A stretch of 64,000 bases of DNA from an uncultured Hyphomicrobiales bacterium (GTDB lineage: Bacteria > Pseudomonadota > Alphaproteobacteria > Rhizobiales > Beijerinckiaceae): contig CAIOVE010000098.1 of assembly GCA_903861645.1 (NCBI GenBank), positions 62,001 to 126,000 of the forward strand. Direction: 5' to 3'. Every line of letters starts with the position of its first letter. Positions within the stretch are counted from its first letter, which is position 1. This document shows, piece by piece, positions 29,302 to 38,829 of this stretch. The position numbers and the translations under genes were made by a program. The notes under the pieces are model-generated. The model saw only the letters and a program-made list of their open reading frames with translations. It did no database searches and was not told the origin of the DNA.

Positions 29302-31191
29302 TCAGACCTTCCGCGTGCGCAGGCCGGCGATCGAATATTCGGGGTGCCACGCGGACGAGGCGCCGATGCCGTCGCGCTGAATGTTCACGTCGAGCAGATA
29401 GGGCCGGCCATCCATGTTGGCCTTTTTGGCGCGCGCCAGCGCGTCCTTGATCTGGCTGGCGTCCTGAACCTTTTCGGCGTCGACGGAAAAAGCCTTCGCC
29501 AGCATGGCGTAATCGACGTCGGGCGAGCCGAGATAACAGGTCATGTCGCGGCCCGCCTTGAACTGCGTTCCGCCGCTCATCCAGATGCGGTTGCGTTCGT
29601 TGTTGTAGCTCTTGTTGTTGAGCACGATGCTCGTCGTCGGCGCCTGATAGCGCGAAAGACTCCACAGCGGCTGGGGGCCGCTGAACAGGAAACTGCCGTC
29701 GCCCACCACCGAAAGCACCTGACGGTTGGGATGGGCCAGCTTGACGCCAAGCCCCGCCGCCATGCCCCAGCCCAGAATGTTCGGGCCCGTGCCGATATAC
29801 GACTTGTCGTCGCCGCCAAAGCTCATGAACGGGTCCATGCGCTTGCCCGAGTCGACGTCGCAGACATAGATCGCGTCCTTGTCGAGCCATTGCTCGAGTT
29901 CCACGCCAAGGCGCTCCATGCGGATCGCCGATCCCTCCGCGTGATCCCGCGCGATCTTCTGGAGGATCTTCGCCTGCTCGCTGGTGTAGTCGCGCACGCG
30001 TTGGCCGCGTTCGTCGGCGATCTGCTTGAGTCGCTCCTTCGTCGCCAGGCTTTTGACCGCGTCGATGAGGTCGATCAACGCCAGTCGAATATCCGCGATC
30101 ATCGGCAGATCAACCGGCGCGTTGCGCGCGATGGAGGCGGGGTCGCGCCGGATCGAAATCTGTTTCGAGCCGGGCATGTAGAGTTCGCCGTGCTTCCAGC
30201 CGACGTTGAGATGCACGTCGACCGCGCCGGGAAAGCGCATCTGGCGCAGCATGGCGCCGATGTAGAGCGGATGGCGCGTGGGGAAGGGCTTCGACCAGAA
30301 GCCCAGCGCGCCCGAGCCGCCGGCGGCGGGCAGGCCCAGCAATTCCGCCAGTTCGACGAGTTCCTTCTCGCCCTTGCACAGCGTGACTTCGTCGCCGAAC
30401 GAGAGAACCGGGTTCATCGCCTCGATCAGCATGCGCGCGGCGCGCTCGATGTCGTCCTTCGACGGACGCATGGTCATCGGCACGTTGAACAGCGCGCCGT
30501 CGTAAATCTGCGCCGACGCCTCCGTGCGCAACAGGTTCTCCGGGAAGGAGAGATAGACTGGCCCCGAGGGCGCGGTTGACGCGTATTTGATCGCGCGTCG
30601 CGCGGTTTCGGGAATCGCCTCCGTGGCCTGCGCCACCCAGCTCCATTTCGTTATGGGCTGGGTCATCTGCTCGATATGTTCGTATTCCTGGAAGGCCTCG
30701 CGCCCGACCGCCTCCTGCGCGACGGAAGCCGCCGCGAGCAGGATCGGAATCTGGTCCTTCCAGCTGTTGACCATCTGGCACAGCGCGTTGGGCAGGCCGA
30801 CGTTGGCGACGATCGCGACGCCGAGCTTTCCGGTGGCGCGGGCGTAGCCGTCGGCCATGGCGACCACGGCGCCTTCCTGCACGCCCTTGATCAGTTGAAT
30901 GCCGGGCTCGTTGACAAGCGAGTCGAAAATCGGCGCGTCGGCCGTCGACGGATTGAAGAAGATAAATTCGACGCCCGCCGCCTTGAGTTGTTGCGTGAAC
31001 AAAGCGCCGCCGGTGCCCTTCATGTCCCTGACGGCGCCGGGCGCCGCGGCCGCGGCTTGCGGTGTCGGTTGCGCCAGATTTTGCGCCATGGCGCTGGCGG
31101 CGACGGATGTCATGCCGGCGGCCGTCAGGCCGGTCGTCAACTCGCGGCGCGAGATTCCCTTGTCGAGAAACTGTTTGACCAGATCCTTCAT
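29302..31191 (-). CDS. Tat-exported thiamine-diphosphate-dependent enzyme (acetolactate synthase-like)
   Basis: 629 aa. The N-terminus MKDLVKQFLDKGISRRELTTGLTAAG...ASAMAQ is a twin-arginine signal (RR at 15-16), unusual for a family that is normally cytosolic. It has the three ThDP-enzyme domains: an N-terminal PYR domain with the catalytic-type Glu in KGVQEGAVVAMADGYARATG, a central domain (about 240-380), and a C-terminal PP domain with GDG at 497-499 and NNKSYNN near 522 for Mg-ThDP binding. Tat export of a folded, cofactor-loaded enzyme is consistent with a periplasmic ThDP reaction. The cytochrome c gene 2 nt downstream points to a redox role. The substrate, perhaps a 2-oxo acid, is unknown. 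Confidence 0.85.
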   Translation of the reverse strand: MKDLVKQFLDKGISRRELTTGLTAAGMTSVAASAMAQNLAQPTPQAAAAAPGAVRDMKGTGGALFTQQLKAAGVEFIFFNPSTADAPIFDSLVNEPGIQLIKGVQEGAVVAMADGYARATGKLGVAIVANVGLPNALCQMVNSWKDQIPILLAAASVAQEAVGREAFQEYEHIEQMTQPITKWSWVAQATEAIPETARRAIKYASTAPSGPVYLSFPENLLRTEASAQIYDGALFNVPMTMRPSKDDIERAARMLIEAMNPVLSFGDEVTLCKGEKELVELAELLGLPAAGGSGALGFWSKPFPTRHPLYIGAMLRQMRFPGAVDVHLNVGWKHGELYMPGSKQISIRRDPASIARNAPVDLPMIADIRLALIDLIDAVKSLATKERLKQIADERGQRVRDYTSEQAKILQKIARDHAEGSAIRMERLGVELEQWLDKDAIYVCDVDSGKRMDPFMSFGGDDKSYIGTGPNILGWGMAAGLGVKLAHPNRQVLSVVGDGSFLFSGPQPLWSLSRYQAPTTSIVLNNKSYNNERNRIWMSGGTQFKAGRDMTCYLGSPDVDYAMLAKAFSVDAEKVQDASQIKDALARAKKANMDGRPYLLDVNIQRDGIGASSAWHPEYSIAGLRTRKV

Positions 31192-31345
31192 GGCGCTTCT
31201 CCCTCGCGCGTGGACGCCTGTTCTGGCGGGGGTTGAATGCCCCCGCTCGCCAGCGTCTCGGCGACAAAGCCTAGCATGGCCGCGTGGATTGACAACCGGG
31301 GGCGGTGCTGGCTTGTGGTGCGCGCTGAATGAAATGGGCGAGGGA

Positions 31346-32335
31346 ATGTCGATGTCGATGCGGAAGTGGCGGACGGCGTTTGTCGTCGTGGGCCTTCTGG
31401 CCAGTGTCGCGGGAGCGAGGGCGCAGTCGGGCGCGGCGGACTATCCCAACCAACCCATCAAGATCATTGTTTCGGCGGCGGTCGGCGGCGGGAACGATCT
31501 CATCGCGCGCATCGCCGGCGATCGCCTGCAACGCAAATGGGGCCAGAACGTCGTCGTGGATAATCGTCCCGGCGCGGGCAACAATCTGGCGACGGAACTC
31601 GTCTATCGCTCGCCGCCCGATGGATACACGATTCTCGTTTCGCCGCCGGCCTCGCTCGTGGTCAACAAGGCGCTGTTCAAGGAACTGCGCTTCGACCCGG
31701 CGAAAATCGAACCCGTCGCGATCACGTCGTATATTCCCAACGTGCTTGTCGTGAACGCCAAATCGCCATTCAAGACCGCGCGCGAGCTGATCGACTTCGC
31801 CAAGGCGAACCCCGGCAAGCTGTCCTATGCCTCGCAGGGCACCGGCACCACGGGCCATCTGACGGGCGCGCTGTTCGAGGCGTTGACCGGCGCGAAGCAG
31901 AACCACGTTCCCTTTGGCGGCGCGGCTCCCGCGCTCAACGACGTGGCCGCGGGCCATGTCGATTTCATGTTCGCCGATATCGGCACGACCATGCCGCTGC
32001 TCGATGGCGGTCTCGTGCGCATTCTCGCGACGCTGACGAAGGAGCCGCTCGCCGTCGCGCCGGACGCGCCGACCATCGCTTCCGTTGGCCTGCCCGACTT
32101 GCTGTCGGACACCTGGACGGCGTTCACGGCGCCTCCCGGCACGCCATTGGACGTGCGCGAAAAAATGGCCGCCGCGCTGAAGGAAATCATCTTCGATCCC
32201 GAGGTGGCCGGGCGTCTCGCCAAAATCGGCGTCGTGCCATGGGGCCTCGGCCCGAAGGAAGCCGCCGACGTGATCGCGCGCGAGACCGCGCGCTGGACCG
32301 ATGTCGTCAACAAGGCGGGCATTCGCGTCGAATAA
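31346..32335 (+). CDS. Bug/TctC-family binding protein
   Basis: 329 aa from the ATG at 31346, which has GAGGG immediately upstream. A Sec signal (MSMSMRKWRTAFVVVGLLASVAGARA) is followed by YPNQPIKIIVSAAVGGGNDLIAR and VVDNRPGAGNNLATELV, typical of the Bug family. The ligand is probably a carboxylate; no TctAB genes are adjacent. It is divergent from the ThDP-enzyme gene across 154 nt and convergent with msrP. Confidence 0.87.
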   Translation: MSMSMRKWRTAFVVVGLLASVAGARAQSGAADYPNQPIKIIVSAAVGGGNDLIARIAGDRLQRKWGQNVVVDNRPGAGNNLATELVYRSPPDGYTILVSPPASLVVNKALFKELRFDPAKIEPVAITSYIPNVLVVNAKSPFKTARELIDFAKANPGKLSYASQGTGTTGHLTGALFEALTGAKQNHVPFGGAAPALNDVAAGHVDFMFADIGTTMPLLDGGLVRILATLTKEPLAVAPDAPTIASVGLPDLLSDTWTAFTAPPGTPLDVREKMAAALKEIIFDPEVAGRLAKIGVVPWGLGPKEAADVIARETARWTDVVNKAGIRVE

Positions 32336-32356
32336 CGACGCGAGGCCCCGTAGAGA

Positions 32357-33316
32357 TCAGATGTAGAGCTTTTCCTTTTCGAGCCCCTTGTAGAGGTCGG
32401 CGACGTATTCCGCGTAGCCGTTGAACAGCAGGGTGGGGCGGCGGTCGCTCGTGCCGATCACCTCCTCGGTCGCCTGACTCCAGCGCGGATGCGGCACCTG
32501 CGGATTCACGTTCGCCCAGAACCCGTATTCGCCGGGGCCCGAGGTTTCCCAGAAGGTCTCGGGCCGCTTCTCGACGAAGCTGATCTTCGTGATCGACTTG
32601 ATCGACTTGAATCCATATTTCCACGGCGTGTGAAGGCGCAGCGGCGCGCCGAAGGCGTTGGCCAGCGGTTTGCCATAGGCGCCGGTCACCATCAGCGCGA
32701 GGTCGTTGGTCGCCTCGGCCATGGTGAGCGCCTCGACATAGGGCCATGGAAAAAAGCCGCGCTGGCCCGGCGCCATTTTCGGATCGAGGAAGGTCTCGAA
32801 ACGCACGAACTTCGCGCTGCCGAGCGGCTTGGCGTAGTCGACGAGCTTCTTGAGCGGAAACCCCGTCCACGGCATGGTCATCGACCACGCCTCCACGCAA
32901 CGATGGCGATAGAGCCTTTCCTCGAGCGGCATGGCCTTGATGAGATCGTCGATGCCAACCGTCATGGGCTTTTCGACGAGGCCGTCGATCTTGACGGTCC
33001 ACGGCCGCGTTTTCAGCGACTCGGCCTGCATGAAGGCGTTCTTGCTCAGGCTGAACTCATAGAAATTGTTGTAGCGCGACGCCGTCTGTTCCGGCGTCAG
33101 GTCGCGATCGAGCTTGTAGGCTTCGTTGCGCTTGGCCGGGTAGAGCCCCGCGGTCGGATCGGCGTCGGCCATCGCGTGGCTTGAAAGGCCCGGCAGGATC
33201 GATCCGGCGCCGAGAATGGCTCCGGCGCGCACCAGCGATCGCCGGCTGAGCGCCAGATGCTCCGGCGTCGCCTCGCGCTCGGGAATTTCCCAGCCTTTCT
33301 TGCGGATAATATGCAT
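32357..33316 (-). CDS. msrP: Periplasmic methionine-sulfoxide reductase catalytic subunit MsrP
   Basis: 319 aa. The Tat motif SRRSLVRAG is at residues 24-32, and the molybdopterin-ligating cysteine is C140 (YRHRCVEAWSM). The family repairs oxidised methionines in envelope proteins, taking electrons from the quinone pool through the membrane haem protein MsrQ. No msrQ-like gene lies next to it, which is unusual because the two often form a pair. The ATG at 33316 gives the family-like N-terminus; another lies four codons upstream. Confidence 0.93.
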   Translation of the reverse strand: MHIIRKKGWEIPEREATPEHLALSRRSLVRAGAILGAGSILPGLSSHAMADADPTAGLYPAKRNEAYKLDRDLTPEQTASRYNNFYEFSLSKNAFMQAESLKTRPWTVKIDGLVEKPMTVGIDDLIKAMPLEERLYRHRCVEAWSMTMPWTGFPLKKLVDYAKPLGSAKFVRFETFLDPKMAPGQRGFFPWPYVEALTMAEATNDLALMVTGAYGKPLANAFGAPLRLHTPWKYGFKSIKSITKISFVEKRPETFWETSGPGEYGFWANVNPQVPHPRWSQATEEVIGTSDRRPTLLFNGYAEYVADLYKGLEKEKLYI

Positions 33317-33461
33317 GCGACCCTCCATTGTCGCGAAAGTGACGCAGACGCGGGCCACTGGCAAATCACGTCGGCGCGAGGGTTGGGTGACCCCGCGCGG
33401 GCGCTTGCGGGGACGCGAGCGCGGGGCGATAAGGCTTGGTTCGCGCCAGAAGGAGACGGGC

Positions 33462-34343
33462 ATGGTCAAGGCGGTTGTCGGCATCATCGGCGGTTCGGGC
33501 GTCTATGACCTTCCTGGCCTTGAAATCGAGCGCGAGGAGCGGATCGCGACCCCATGGGGCGAGCCTTCCGACGCCCTGCGGTTTGGTCGCATCGGCCAGA
33601 CCAGCGCGGTTTTTCTGCCCCGCCATGGGCGCGGCCACGTCCTGTCGCCCTCCGACATCAACTACCGCGCCAATATCGACGCCATGAAGCGGGCGGGCGT
33701 CACCGACCTCGTCTCCGTCTCCGCCTGCGGTTCATTCAAGCCGGAGTTGCAACCAGGCCTGTTCGTGCTGGTCGATCAATATGTCGACCGCACCCATGGC
33801 CGCCAGTCGAGCTTTTTCGGCCGGGGCTGCGTCGCGCATGTGTCCATGGCGCATCCCGTCGCGCCGCGTTTGGTCGAGCGCATCCACGAGGCCGCGAAGG
33901 CCGAGGCCATCGCCATCGTGAAGGGCGGAACCTATGTCTGCATGGAAGGTCCACAGTTTTCGAGCTACGCGGAATCCCTGACCTATAAGGCGCTGAACTA
34001 CGATGTGATCGGCATGACCGCCATGCCCGAGGCGAAACTCGCCCGCGAGGCGGAAATGTCCTACGCGACCATCGCCATGGTGACGGATTTCGATTGCTGG
34101 CACCCCGAGCATGACGCGGTGGACGTCGCGTCCGTCATCAAGATCGTGCATGAAAACGCCGACAAGGCGTCGCGCCTGCTGACGCGGTTGCTCAGGGATT
34201 TCCCCGCCGAGCACGAGCCTTGCCCCGTTGGATCGGACCGCGCGCTCGACGCGGCGCTGATCACGGCGCCGGCCGCGCGCGATCCCGAGGCGCTCAAGAA
34301 ACTCGACTCCATCATGGCGCGCGTCTTGAATGCCCGCGCCTGA
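33462..34343 (+). CDS. mtnP: S-methyl-5'-thioadenosine phosphorylase
   Basis: 293 aa. The N-terminal GIIGGSGVYDLPGLE phosphate-binding segment, LPRHGRGHVLSPSDINYRAN, and the MEGPQFSSYAES and GMTAMPEAKLAREAEM segments are diagnostic. It splits methylthioadenosine into adenine and 5-methylthioribose-1-phosphate. The adenine can be salvaged by Apt, encoded 46 nt downstream, so the pair forms an MTA/adenine salvage unit. AAGGAG is placed well before the ATG. Confidence 0.94.
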   Translation: MVKAVVGIIGGSGVYDLPGLEIEREERIATPWGEPSDALRFGRIGQTSAVFLPRHGRGHVLSPSDINYRANIDAMKRAGVTDLVSVSACGSFKPELQPGLFVLVDQYVDRTHGRQSSFFGRGCVAHVSMAHPVAPRLVERIHEAAKAEAIAIVKGGTYVCMEGPQFSSYAESLTYKALNYDVIGMTAMPEAKLAREAEMSYATIAMVTDFDCWHPEHDAVDVASVIKIVHENADKASRLLTRLLRDFPAEHEPCPVGSDRALDAALITAPAARDPEALKKLDSIMARVLNARA

Positions 34344-34389
34344 GCGCGTCGTCGCCTCGATTGAAACGGTAACTCGCATCGGATAACGC

Positions 34390-34929
34390 ATGGCCATCGT
34401 CGACGAATTGAAAGCCTCTATTCGCACGATCCCGGATTACCCCAAGCCGGGCATCCTGTTTCGCGACATCACGACCCTGTTGGGCGACGCGCGCGCCTTC
34501 CGCCGCGCCATCGATGAACTCGTGCAGCCATGGGCCGGCGCGAAGATCGACAAGATCGCGGGCATGGAGGCGCGCGGCTTCATCCTTGGCGGCGCGGTGG
34601 CCCACCAGTTGTCGGCGGGCTTCGTGCCGATCCGCAAGAAGGGCAAGTTGCCCCACGCGACAGTGTCCATCGCCTATTCGCTGGAATACGGGCTCGACGA
34701 GATGGAGGTCCACGAGGACGCGGTGTTGCCCGGCGAGCGCGTCATTCTGGTGGACGATCTCATCGCCACCGGCGGCACCGCCGAGGGCGCGGTCAAGCTG
34801 TTGCAGAAGATCGGCGCTAACGTCGTGGCGGCCTGCTTCGTCATCGATCTGCCCGATCTCGGCGGCGCCAAGAAAATCCGCGACCTCGGCGTGCCCGTTC
34901 GCACGCTCATGGAGTTCGATGGGCATTAA
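34390..34929 (+). CDS. apt: Adenine phosphoribosyltransferase
   Basis: 179 aa, usual length. The PRPP-binding loop is [17 protein letters not shown] near residues 117-133. [18 protein letters not shown] near the N-terminus is characteristic of Apt. It converts adenine plus PRPP to AMP in the cytoplasm and follows mtnP, its likely source of adenine. A short inverted repeat (34943-34961) lies between its stop and the convergent MaoC gene. Confidence 0.95.
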   Translation: MAIVDELKASIRTIPDYPKPGILFRDITTLLGDARAFRRAIDELVQPWAGAKIDKIAGMEARGFILGGAVAHQLSAGFVPIRKKGKLPHATVSIAYSLEYGLDEMEVHEDAVLPGERVILVDDLIATGGTAEGAVKLLQKIGANVVAACFVIDLPDLGGAKKIRDLGVPVRTLMEFDGH

Positions 34930-34957
34930 GTCCGGCGGCGGCCTGATCGAAACCCGA

Positions 34958-36013
34958 TCAGCCCCGCATCCGCGCCAGCGCCGCGCCGTGGGACTCGAAC
35001 ACGAGGCCGCCCGCCGCGTCGTGGCCGCGGGCGCGCGTGAACAATTTGCCATAACCGGGCTTTGACGAAGGCCGCTTGCCGGTGATCGTCGTCTCGAAGG
35101 AGATGACATCGCCGACGAAAACCGGTCGAATCCAGCGCAGGTCGTTGAAGCCCGGCGAGGGACGGCCCGCCGCGCCTTCGACGCCGCGGGCGCGCGCCTC
35201 CGCGCGCATCAGGTCGCGAGTCTCGATGAAACATTTCATATAGGCCGCGGCCGTGTGCCAGCCGGAGGCGGCGAGCTTGCCAAAATGGCTTTGCGCCGCG
35301 GCCGCGTTGTCGAGATGAAACGGTTGCGGGTCGTAGGCGCGGGCGAAGCGCAGCATGTCCTCGCGCCGGAATTCATGCGACCCCAGCGCGACGCGCGCGC
35401 CAACAACCACGTCCTCGTAAACGGTCGAGAAGCGCGTCGCGTTGATCGGGGGATCGTCGAAAGCGGGCGGCTCGGGCGGCAACGTTCGGCGCGCGGGTGC
35501 GGGCGTTTCGTCGTTTGGAAACGGCGCCGACGGATCGCGCCGCGAAAACATCGTCCAGTTGCGCTGGCGCATCAACAGATCGCCGGTCTGGTCGACGATA
35601 TTGAAGACAACCTGCGTCAGGCCGATGTCGGGACGCGACCGCGAGACGCGCGCGCCGACAATGTCGAGATCGATGGACAGGACCATGCCCGGCCGCACGG
35701 GCTTGAGCCATTCGCATTCATCGACGCCGGGCGCGCCGACGCTGCTGGAGTTCAGCATGAAGCCGTCGCAGGTCATGCGCATCATCATCGCGCAGGTGTG
35801 CCAGCCCGACGCGATCAGGCCGCCGGGCGTCGCGATATTGACATGAAACGGTTGCGGATCGAATTCGCGCGCGAAGGCGAGGATTTCCGCCTCGGTGACC
35901 GCGTAGGCGCCGTAACGCATGCGCGCGCCCGGCTTGAAGTCCTCGAAATAGAGCAATTGCGGCGCTTTTTCCGTCGATCCCGATGCGTTGACGATATCGA
36001 AGCCCCGCGCCAT
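34958..36013 (-). CDS. Tandem MaoC-like (hot-dog) dehydratase-family protein
   Basis: 351 aa with two MaoC-type hot-dog domains. The first spans about residues 20-160 (YFEDFKPGARMRYGAY, AFAREFDPQPFHVN, ASGWHTCAMM). The second spans about 200-350 (YEDVVVGARVALGSHEFRREDMLRFARAYDPQPFH, ASGWHTAAAYMK). Each carries the D-x-x-x-x-H hydratase-like motif in DPQPFH. Such proteins act on acyl-CoA or acyl-ACP esters; two-domain forms often work alone. It starts only 21 nt from the divergent Crp/Fnr gene. Confidence 0.82.
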   Translation of the reverse strand: MARGFDIVNASGSTEKAPQLLYFEDFKPGARMRYGAYAVTEAEILAFAREFDPQPFHVNIATPGGLIASGWHTCAMMMRMTCDGFMLNSSSVGAPGVDECEWLKPVRPGMVLSIDLDIVGARVSRSRPDIGLTQVVFNIVDQTGDLLMRQRNWTMFSRRDPSAPFPNDETPAPARRTLPPEPPAFDDPPINATRFSTVYEDVVVGARVALGSHEFRREDMLRFARAYDPQPFHLDNAAAAQSHFGKLAASGWHTAAAYMKCFIETRDLMRAEARARGVEGAAGRPSPGFNDLRWIRPVFVGDVISFETTITGKRPSSKPGYGKLFTRARGHDAAGGLVFESHGAALARMRG

Positions 36014-36034
36014 TGTCCATTTGGGGCGAATGAA

Positions 36035-36706
36035 TTGAAAAACACCACGGCGGCGAACTGGCTCGATCTTTACGCGCCACTGACATCGGTCTCGGGCGAG
36101 GCGCGTCGCGTGCTCGCGGACTTGGCGCCGCGCGCGATTCCGGCGGGAACGGTGTTGTTCACGCCGGGGGCGTCGGCGGCGGCGTTTGTCGTGGTGCTCG
36201 ATGGCGATATCCGCGTGGCGCTCGATGGCGCGGGCGGTCGAAGCCTCGTGCTTTATCGCGTCGGCGTTGGCGATACGTGCATCGAGACGACGCTGTGCCT
36301 CGCGGGCAATCAGGCCTATTCGGCGACAGGCTTTGTTGAACGCGATCTGACGGCGGTGCTGATTCCACCGGCGATCTATAACCGCTTGCTGGGCGAATCC
36401 GCCGAGTTCCGCGCCTATGTGTTCAGCCGCTTCGGACTTCGTTTCGCCGACATGACGCGCGTGCTGGAGACCGTGGCCTTCGTGCGCGTCGACGCGCGGC
36501 TGGCCAAGGCGCTTCTGGCGCGGGCCGGCGCGGGCGAGGAAGTGGCGATGACCCATCAGGCGCTGGCCGAGGAGATGGGCAGCGTGCGCGAGGTCGTCAG
36601 CCGGCAACTCGCGGCTTTCGCGCGCGACGGCCTCGTGAAACTGGCGCGTGGCCGAATCGTGTTGCGTGATCGCCGGCGCCTCGCGATGCTGGCGGATATA
36701 TCCTGA
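36035..36706 (+). CDS. Crp/Fnr-family transcriptional regulator
   Basis: 223 aa from a TTG at 36035, which has GGGGCGA 7 nt upstream; no ATG in frame gives a full domain. The cyclic-nucleotide-binding-like fold spans about 10-125 (AGTVLFTPGASAAAFVVVLDGDIRVA). The C-terminal winged helix includes MTHQALAEEMGSVREVVSRQL, with the recognition helix VREVVSR. No N-terminal Fe-S cysteines are present, so it is not a classical Fnr. A small DUF2892 membrane protein follows 113 nt downstream, a pairing I know from other proteobacteria, sometimes linked to sulfur or redox stress. Confidence 0.82.
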   Translation: MKNTTAANWLDLYAPLTSVSGEARRVLADLAPRAIPAGTVLFTPGASAAAFVVVLDGDIRVALDGAGGRSLVLYRVGVGDTCIETTLCLAGNQAYSATGFVERDLTAVLIPPAIYNRLLGESAEFRAYVFSRFGLRFADMTRVLETVAFVRVDARLAKALLARAGAGEEVAMTHQALAEEMGSVREVVSRQLAAFARDGLVKLARGRIVLRDRRRLAMLADIS

Positions 36707-36819
36707 ACCGCGCGATTTATTCGGTCGTTTGGTGACTTCGTCACCGACGGGCGGGCGACGCGCGACTAGCTTGTTTCCATTCCGTTGGCGGTTTCGCCTT
36801 CGGGCATGGAGTGGAAAAC

Positions 36820-37014
36820 ATGTTCAGCACAAATGTCGGCGGCATTGACCGCGTCTTGCGCGTCATCGTTGGATTGGTTCTGCTGTCACTCGTGTTCGTT
36901 GGGCCCAAGACCTATTGGGGCCTGATCGGACTCATCCCGTTGATCACGGCGGCGATCGGCAGTTGTCCGCTATACAGCATCATCGGCGTATCGAGCTGCC
37001 CGACCGGGAAATAG
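36820..37014 (+). CDS. DUF2892 (YgaP-like) small membrane protein
   Basis: 64 aa with two transmembrane helices, MFSTNVGGIDRVLRVIVGL then GLIGLIPLITAAIGSCPLYSIIG. The pattern NVGGIDRVLR...G.CPLY is the DUF2892/YgaP membrane domain, without a rhodanese domain. GGAG precedes the ATG at 36820; a GTG at 36811 would add three residues. Probably controlled by the adjacent Crp/Fnr regulator. Function unknown. Confidence 0.78.
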   Translation: MFSTNVGGIDRVLRVIVGLVLLSLVFVGPKTYWGLIGLIPLITAAIGSCPLYSIIGVSSCPTGK

Positions 37015-37029
37015 CGCCGAACGCGGGAG

Positions 37030-37055
37030 CGCGGCCCCGGAAATACGGGGCCGCG
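37030..37055. terminator. Hairpin between convergent DUF2892 gene and ychF
   Basis: A perfect 10-bp stem (CGCGGCCCCG / CGGGGCCGCG) with loop GAAATA lies between two facing stop codons. No T-run. Likely shared terminator. Confidence 0.5.
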
Positions 37056-37061
37056 ATCGCG

Positions 37062-38159
37062 TCAATTGGCGAAGCGGAAGTGCAGCACGTCGCCGTCGCG
37101 CACGACATATTCCTTGCCTTCGAGGCGGAACTTGCCGGCCTCGCGCGCGCCCGTCTCGCCCTTGCAGGCGATGTAATCCTCGTAGGCGATCGTCTCGGCG
37201 CGAATGTAACCCTTCTCGAAGTCGGTATGGATGACGCCCGCCGCCGCCGGGCCCTTCGTGCCCTGCTCGATGGTCCAGGCGCGCGCTTCCTTCGGACCGA
37301 CCGTGAAATAGGTCACCAGATGCAATAGCTCGTAGCCGGCGCGAATGACGCGGTTGAGGCCCGGCTCGTCAAGGCCGACGGCTTCGAGATAATCCTTTTG
37401 CTCGTCGGCGGGCAGAACCGCGATCTCGCTTTCGATGCGGGCGGAAACGACGACGGCGACGGCGCCTTCGAGCGCGGCGCGCTCGAAAACCCGCTTCGAG
37501 AAATCGTTGCCCTTGTCGGCGGAGGCTTCCTCGACGTTGCAGACATAGAGAACCGGCTTCGACGACAGCAGGCCGAGGCCCGCGAAGGCCTTGCGTTCAT
37601 CGACGGAGACTTCGGCCAGACGCGCCGGCTTGCCCTCGCGCAACAACACGAGACAACGCATGACGAGGTCGAGGATTTCCTTCGATTCCTTGTCGCCGCC
37701 GCGCGCCTTCTTTTCCAGATTGACGACGCGCTTTTCGAGGCTCTCGAGGTCGGAGAGCATCAGTTCGGTCTCGATGGTCTCGATGTCGTTGACCGGATCG
37801 ATGCGGCCCTCGACATGGGTGATGTCGCCATCCTCGAAGCAGCGCACGACATGGGCGATGGCGTCCACCTCGCGAATGTTGGCGAGAAACTGGTTGCCAA
37901 GACCCTCGCCCTTGGAGGCGCCGCGCACGAGGCCGGCGATGTCGACGAAGGTCAGCCGCGTCGGAATGATTTCCTTCGAGCCGGCAATGGCCGCCAGTTG
38001 TTCAAGGCGCGGGTCGGGCACCGCGACGTCGCCGACGTTGGGCTCGATGGTGCAGAAGGGATAGTTCGCCGCCTGCGCCGCCGCCGTCTGCGTCAGGGCG
38101 TTGAACAGGGTCGACTTGCCGACGTTGGGCAGGCCGACGATGCCGCATTTGAAACCCAT
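37062..38159 (-). CDS. ychF: Redox-regulated ATPase/GTPase YchF (Obg family)
   Basis: 365 aa. The P-loop [15 protein letters not shown] is at residues 9-23, [17 protein letters not shown] is the switch region, and the C-terminal TGS domain ends [11 protein letters not shown], an almost invariant family ending. YchF binds ribosomes and hydrolyses ATP in preference to GTP. The start at 38159 ([12 protein letters not shown]) is the family start. It is a conserved core gene. Confidence 0.95.
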   Translation of the reverse strand: MGFKCGIVGLPNVGKSTLFNALTQTAAAQAANYPFCTIEPNVGDVAVPDPRLEQLAAIAGSKEIIPTRLTFVDIAGLVRGASKGEGLGNQFLANIREVDAIAHVVRCFEDGDITHVEGRIDPVNDIETIETELMLSDLESLEKRVVNLEKKARGGDKESKEILDLVMRCLVLLREGKPARLAEVSVDERKAFAGLGLLSSKPVLYVCNVEEASADKGNDFSKRVFERAALEGAVAVVVSARIESEIAVLPADEQKDYLEAVGLDEPGLNRVIRAGYELLHLVTYFTVGPKEARAWTIEQGTKGPAAAGVIHTDFEKGYIRAETIAYEDYIACKGETGAREAGKFRLEGKEYVVRDGDVLHFRFAN

Positions 38160-38279
38160 GGGTGTGGCCGTCTCGAATGGAGGTATTTTGAGGGGCCTTG
38201 TGCGGCGGGCGGGCTCAAAAGGCAAGGGCGGCGGGGCGTCCGGCTTGCTTTCCGGCGTCGCCCCCGCCAAAAGACCCCC

Positions 38280-38798
38280 ATGAACGACTCGATTTGCCCT
38301 TGCCGCCTGATGGCGGCCGAAAAACTCTCGCTCGCCGCCTGCTGCGGCCCCAATCTGGAGGCGCCCTCGCGCGCGCCCACGGCCGAGGCGCAGATGCGCG
38401 CCCGCTACAGCGCCTACGTGCTCGGCAAGCTGGATTTCATCCACGACACCATGGCGCCCGAGACCCGCAAGGAGTTCGACCGCAAATCCGTGGCGCGCTG
38501 GTCGAGCCAGTCGCAGTGGCTGGGGCTGGAAGTGCAGGCGACCGAAAACGGTCAGCCCGGCGACGCCGAGGGCGTGGTCGAGTTTTCCGCGCACTTTACC
38601 GCCGAGGGCAAGAAGCAGGAGCATCACGAACGCGCGCTGTTCCGCTTCGAGCCGACGGAAAAGGCCTGGGTGTTCGTCGACGCCCTCAACCGGATCAAGG
38701 CGCCTGTCGTCAAGGGGCCGCAGCCCGGCCGCAACGATCCATGCCCCTGCGGCTCCGGCAAGAAATTCAAGAAGTGCCACGGCGCCGCCGCGGCGTGA
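38280..38798 (+). CDS. YchJ-like SEC-C motif protein
   Basis: 172 aa. It has an N-terminal SEC-C-like cysteine pair and a closing SEC-C motif ([19 protein letters not shown]) of CXCX8CH type that binds zinc. The central domain has SnoaL/NTF2-like character ([20 protein letters not shown]). The molecular role of this UPF0225 family is unknown. It is divergent from ychF across 120 nt. Confidence 0.88.
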   Translation: MNDSICPCRLMAAEKLSLAACCGPNLEAPSRAPTAEAQMRARYSAYVLGKLDFIHDTMAPETRKEFDRKSVARWSSQSQWLGLEVQATENGQPGDAEGVVEFSAHFTAEGKKQEHHERALFRFEPTEKAWVFVDALNRIKAPVVKGPQPGRNDPCPCGSGKKFKKCHGAAAA

Positions 38799-38829
38799 TC
38801 AACGCGCCCGGCCGCCGCCGTGGCGTGGG

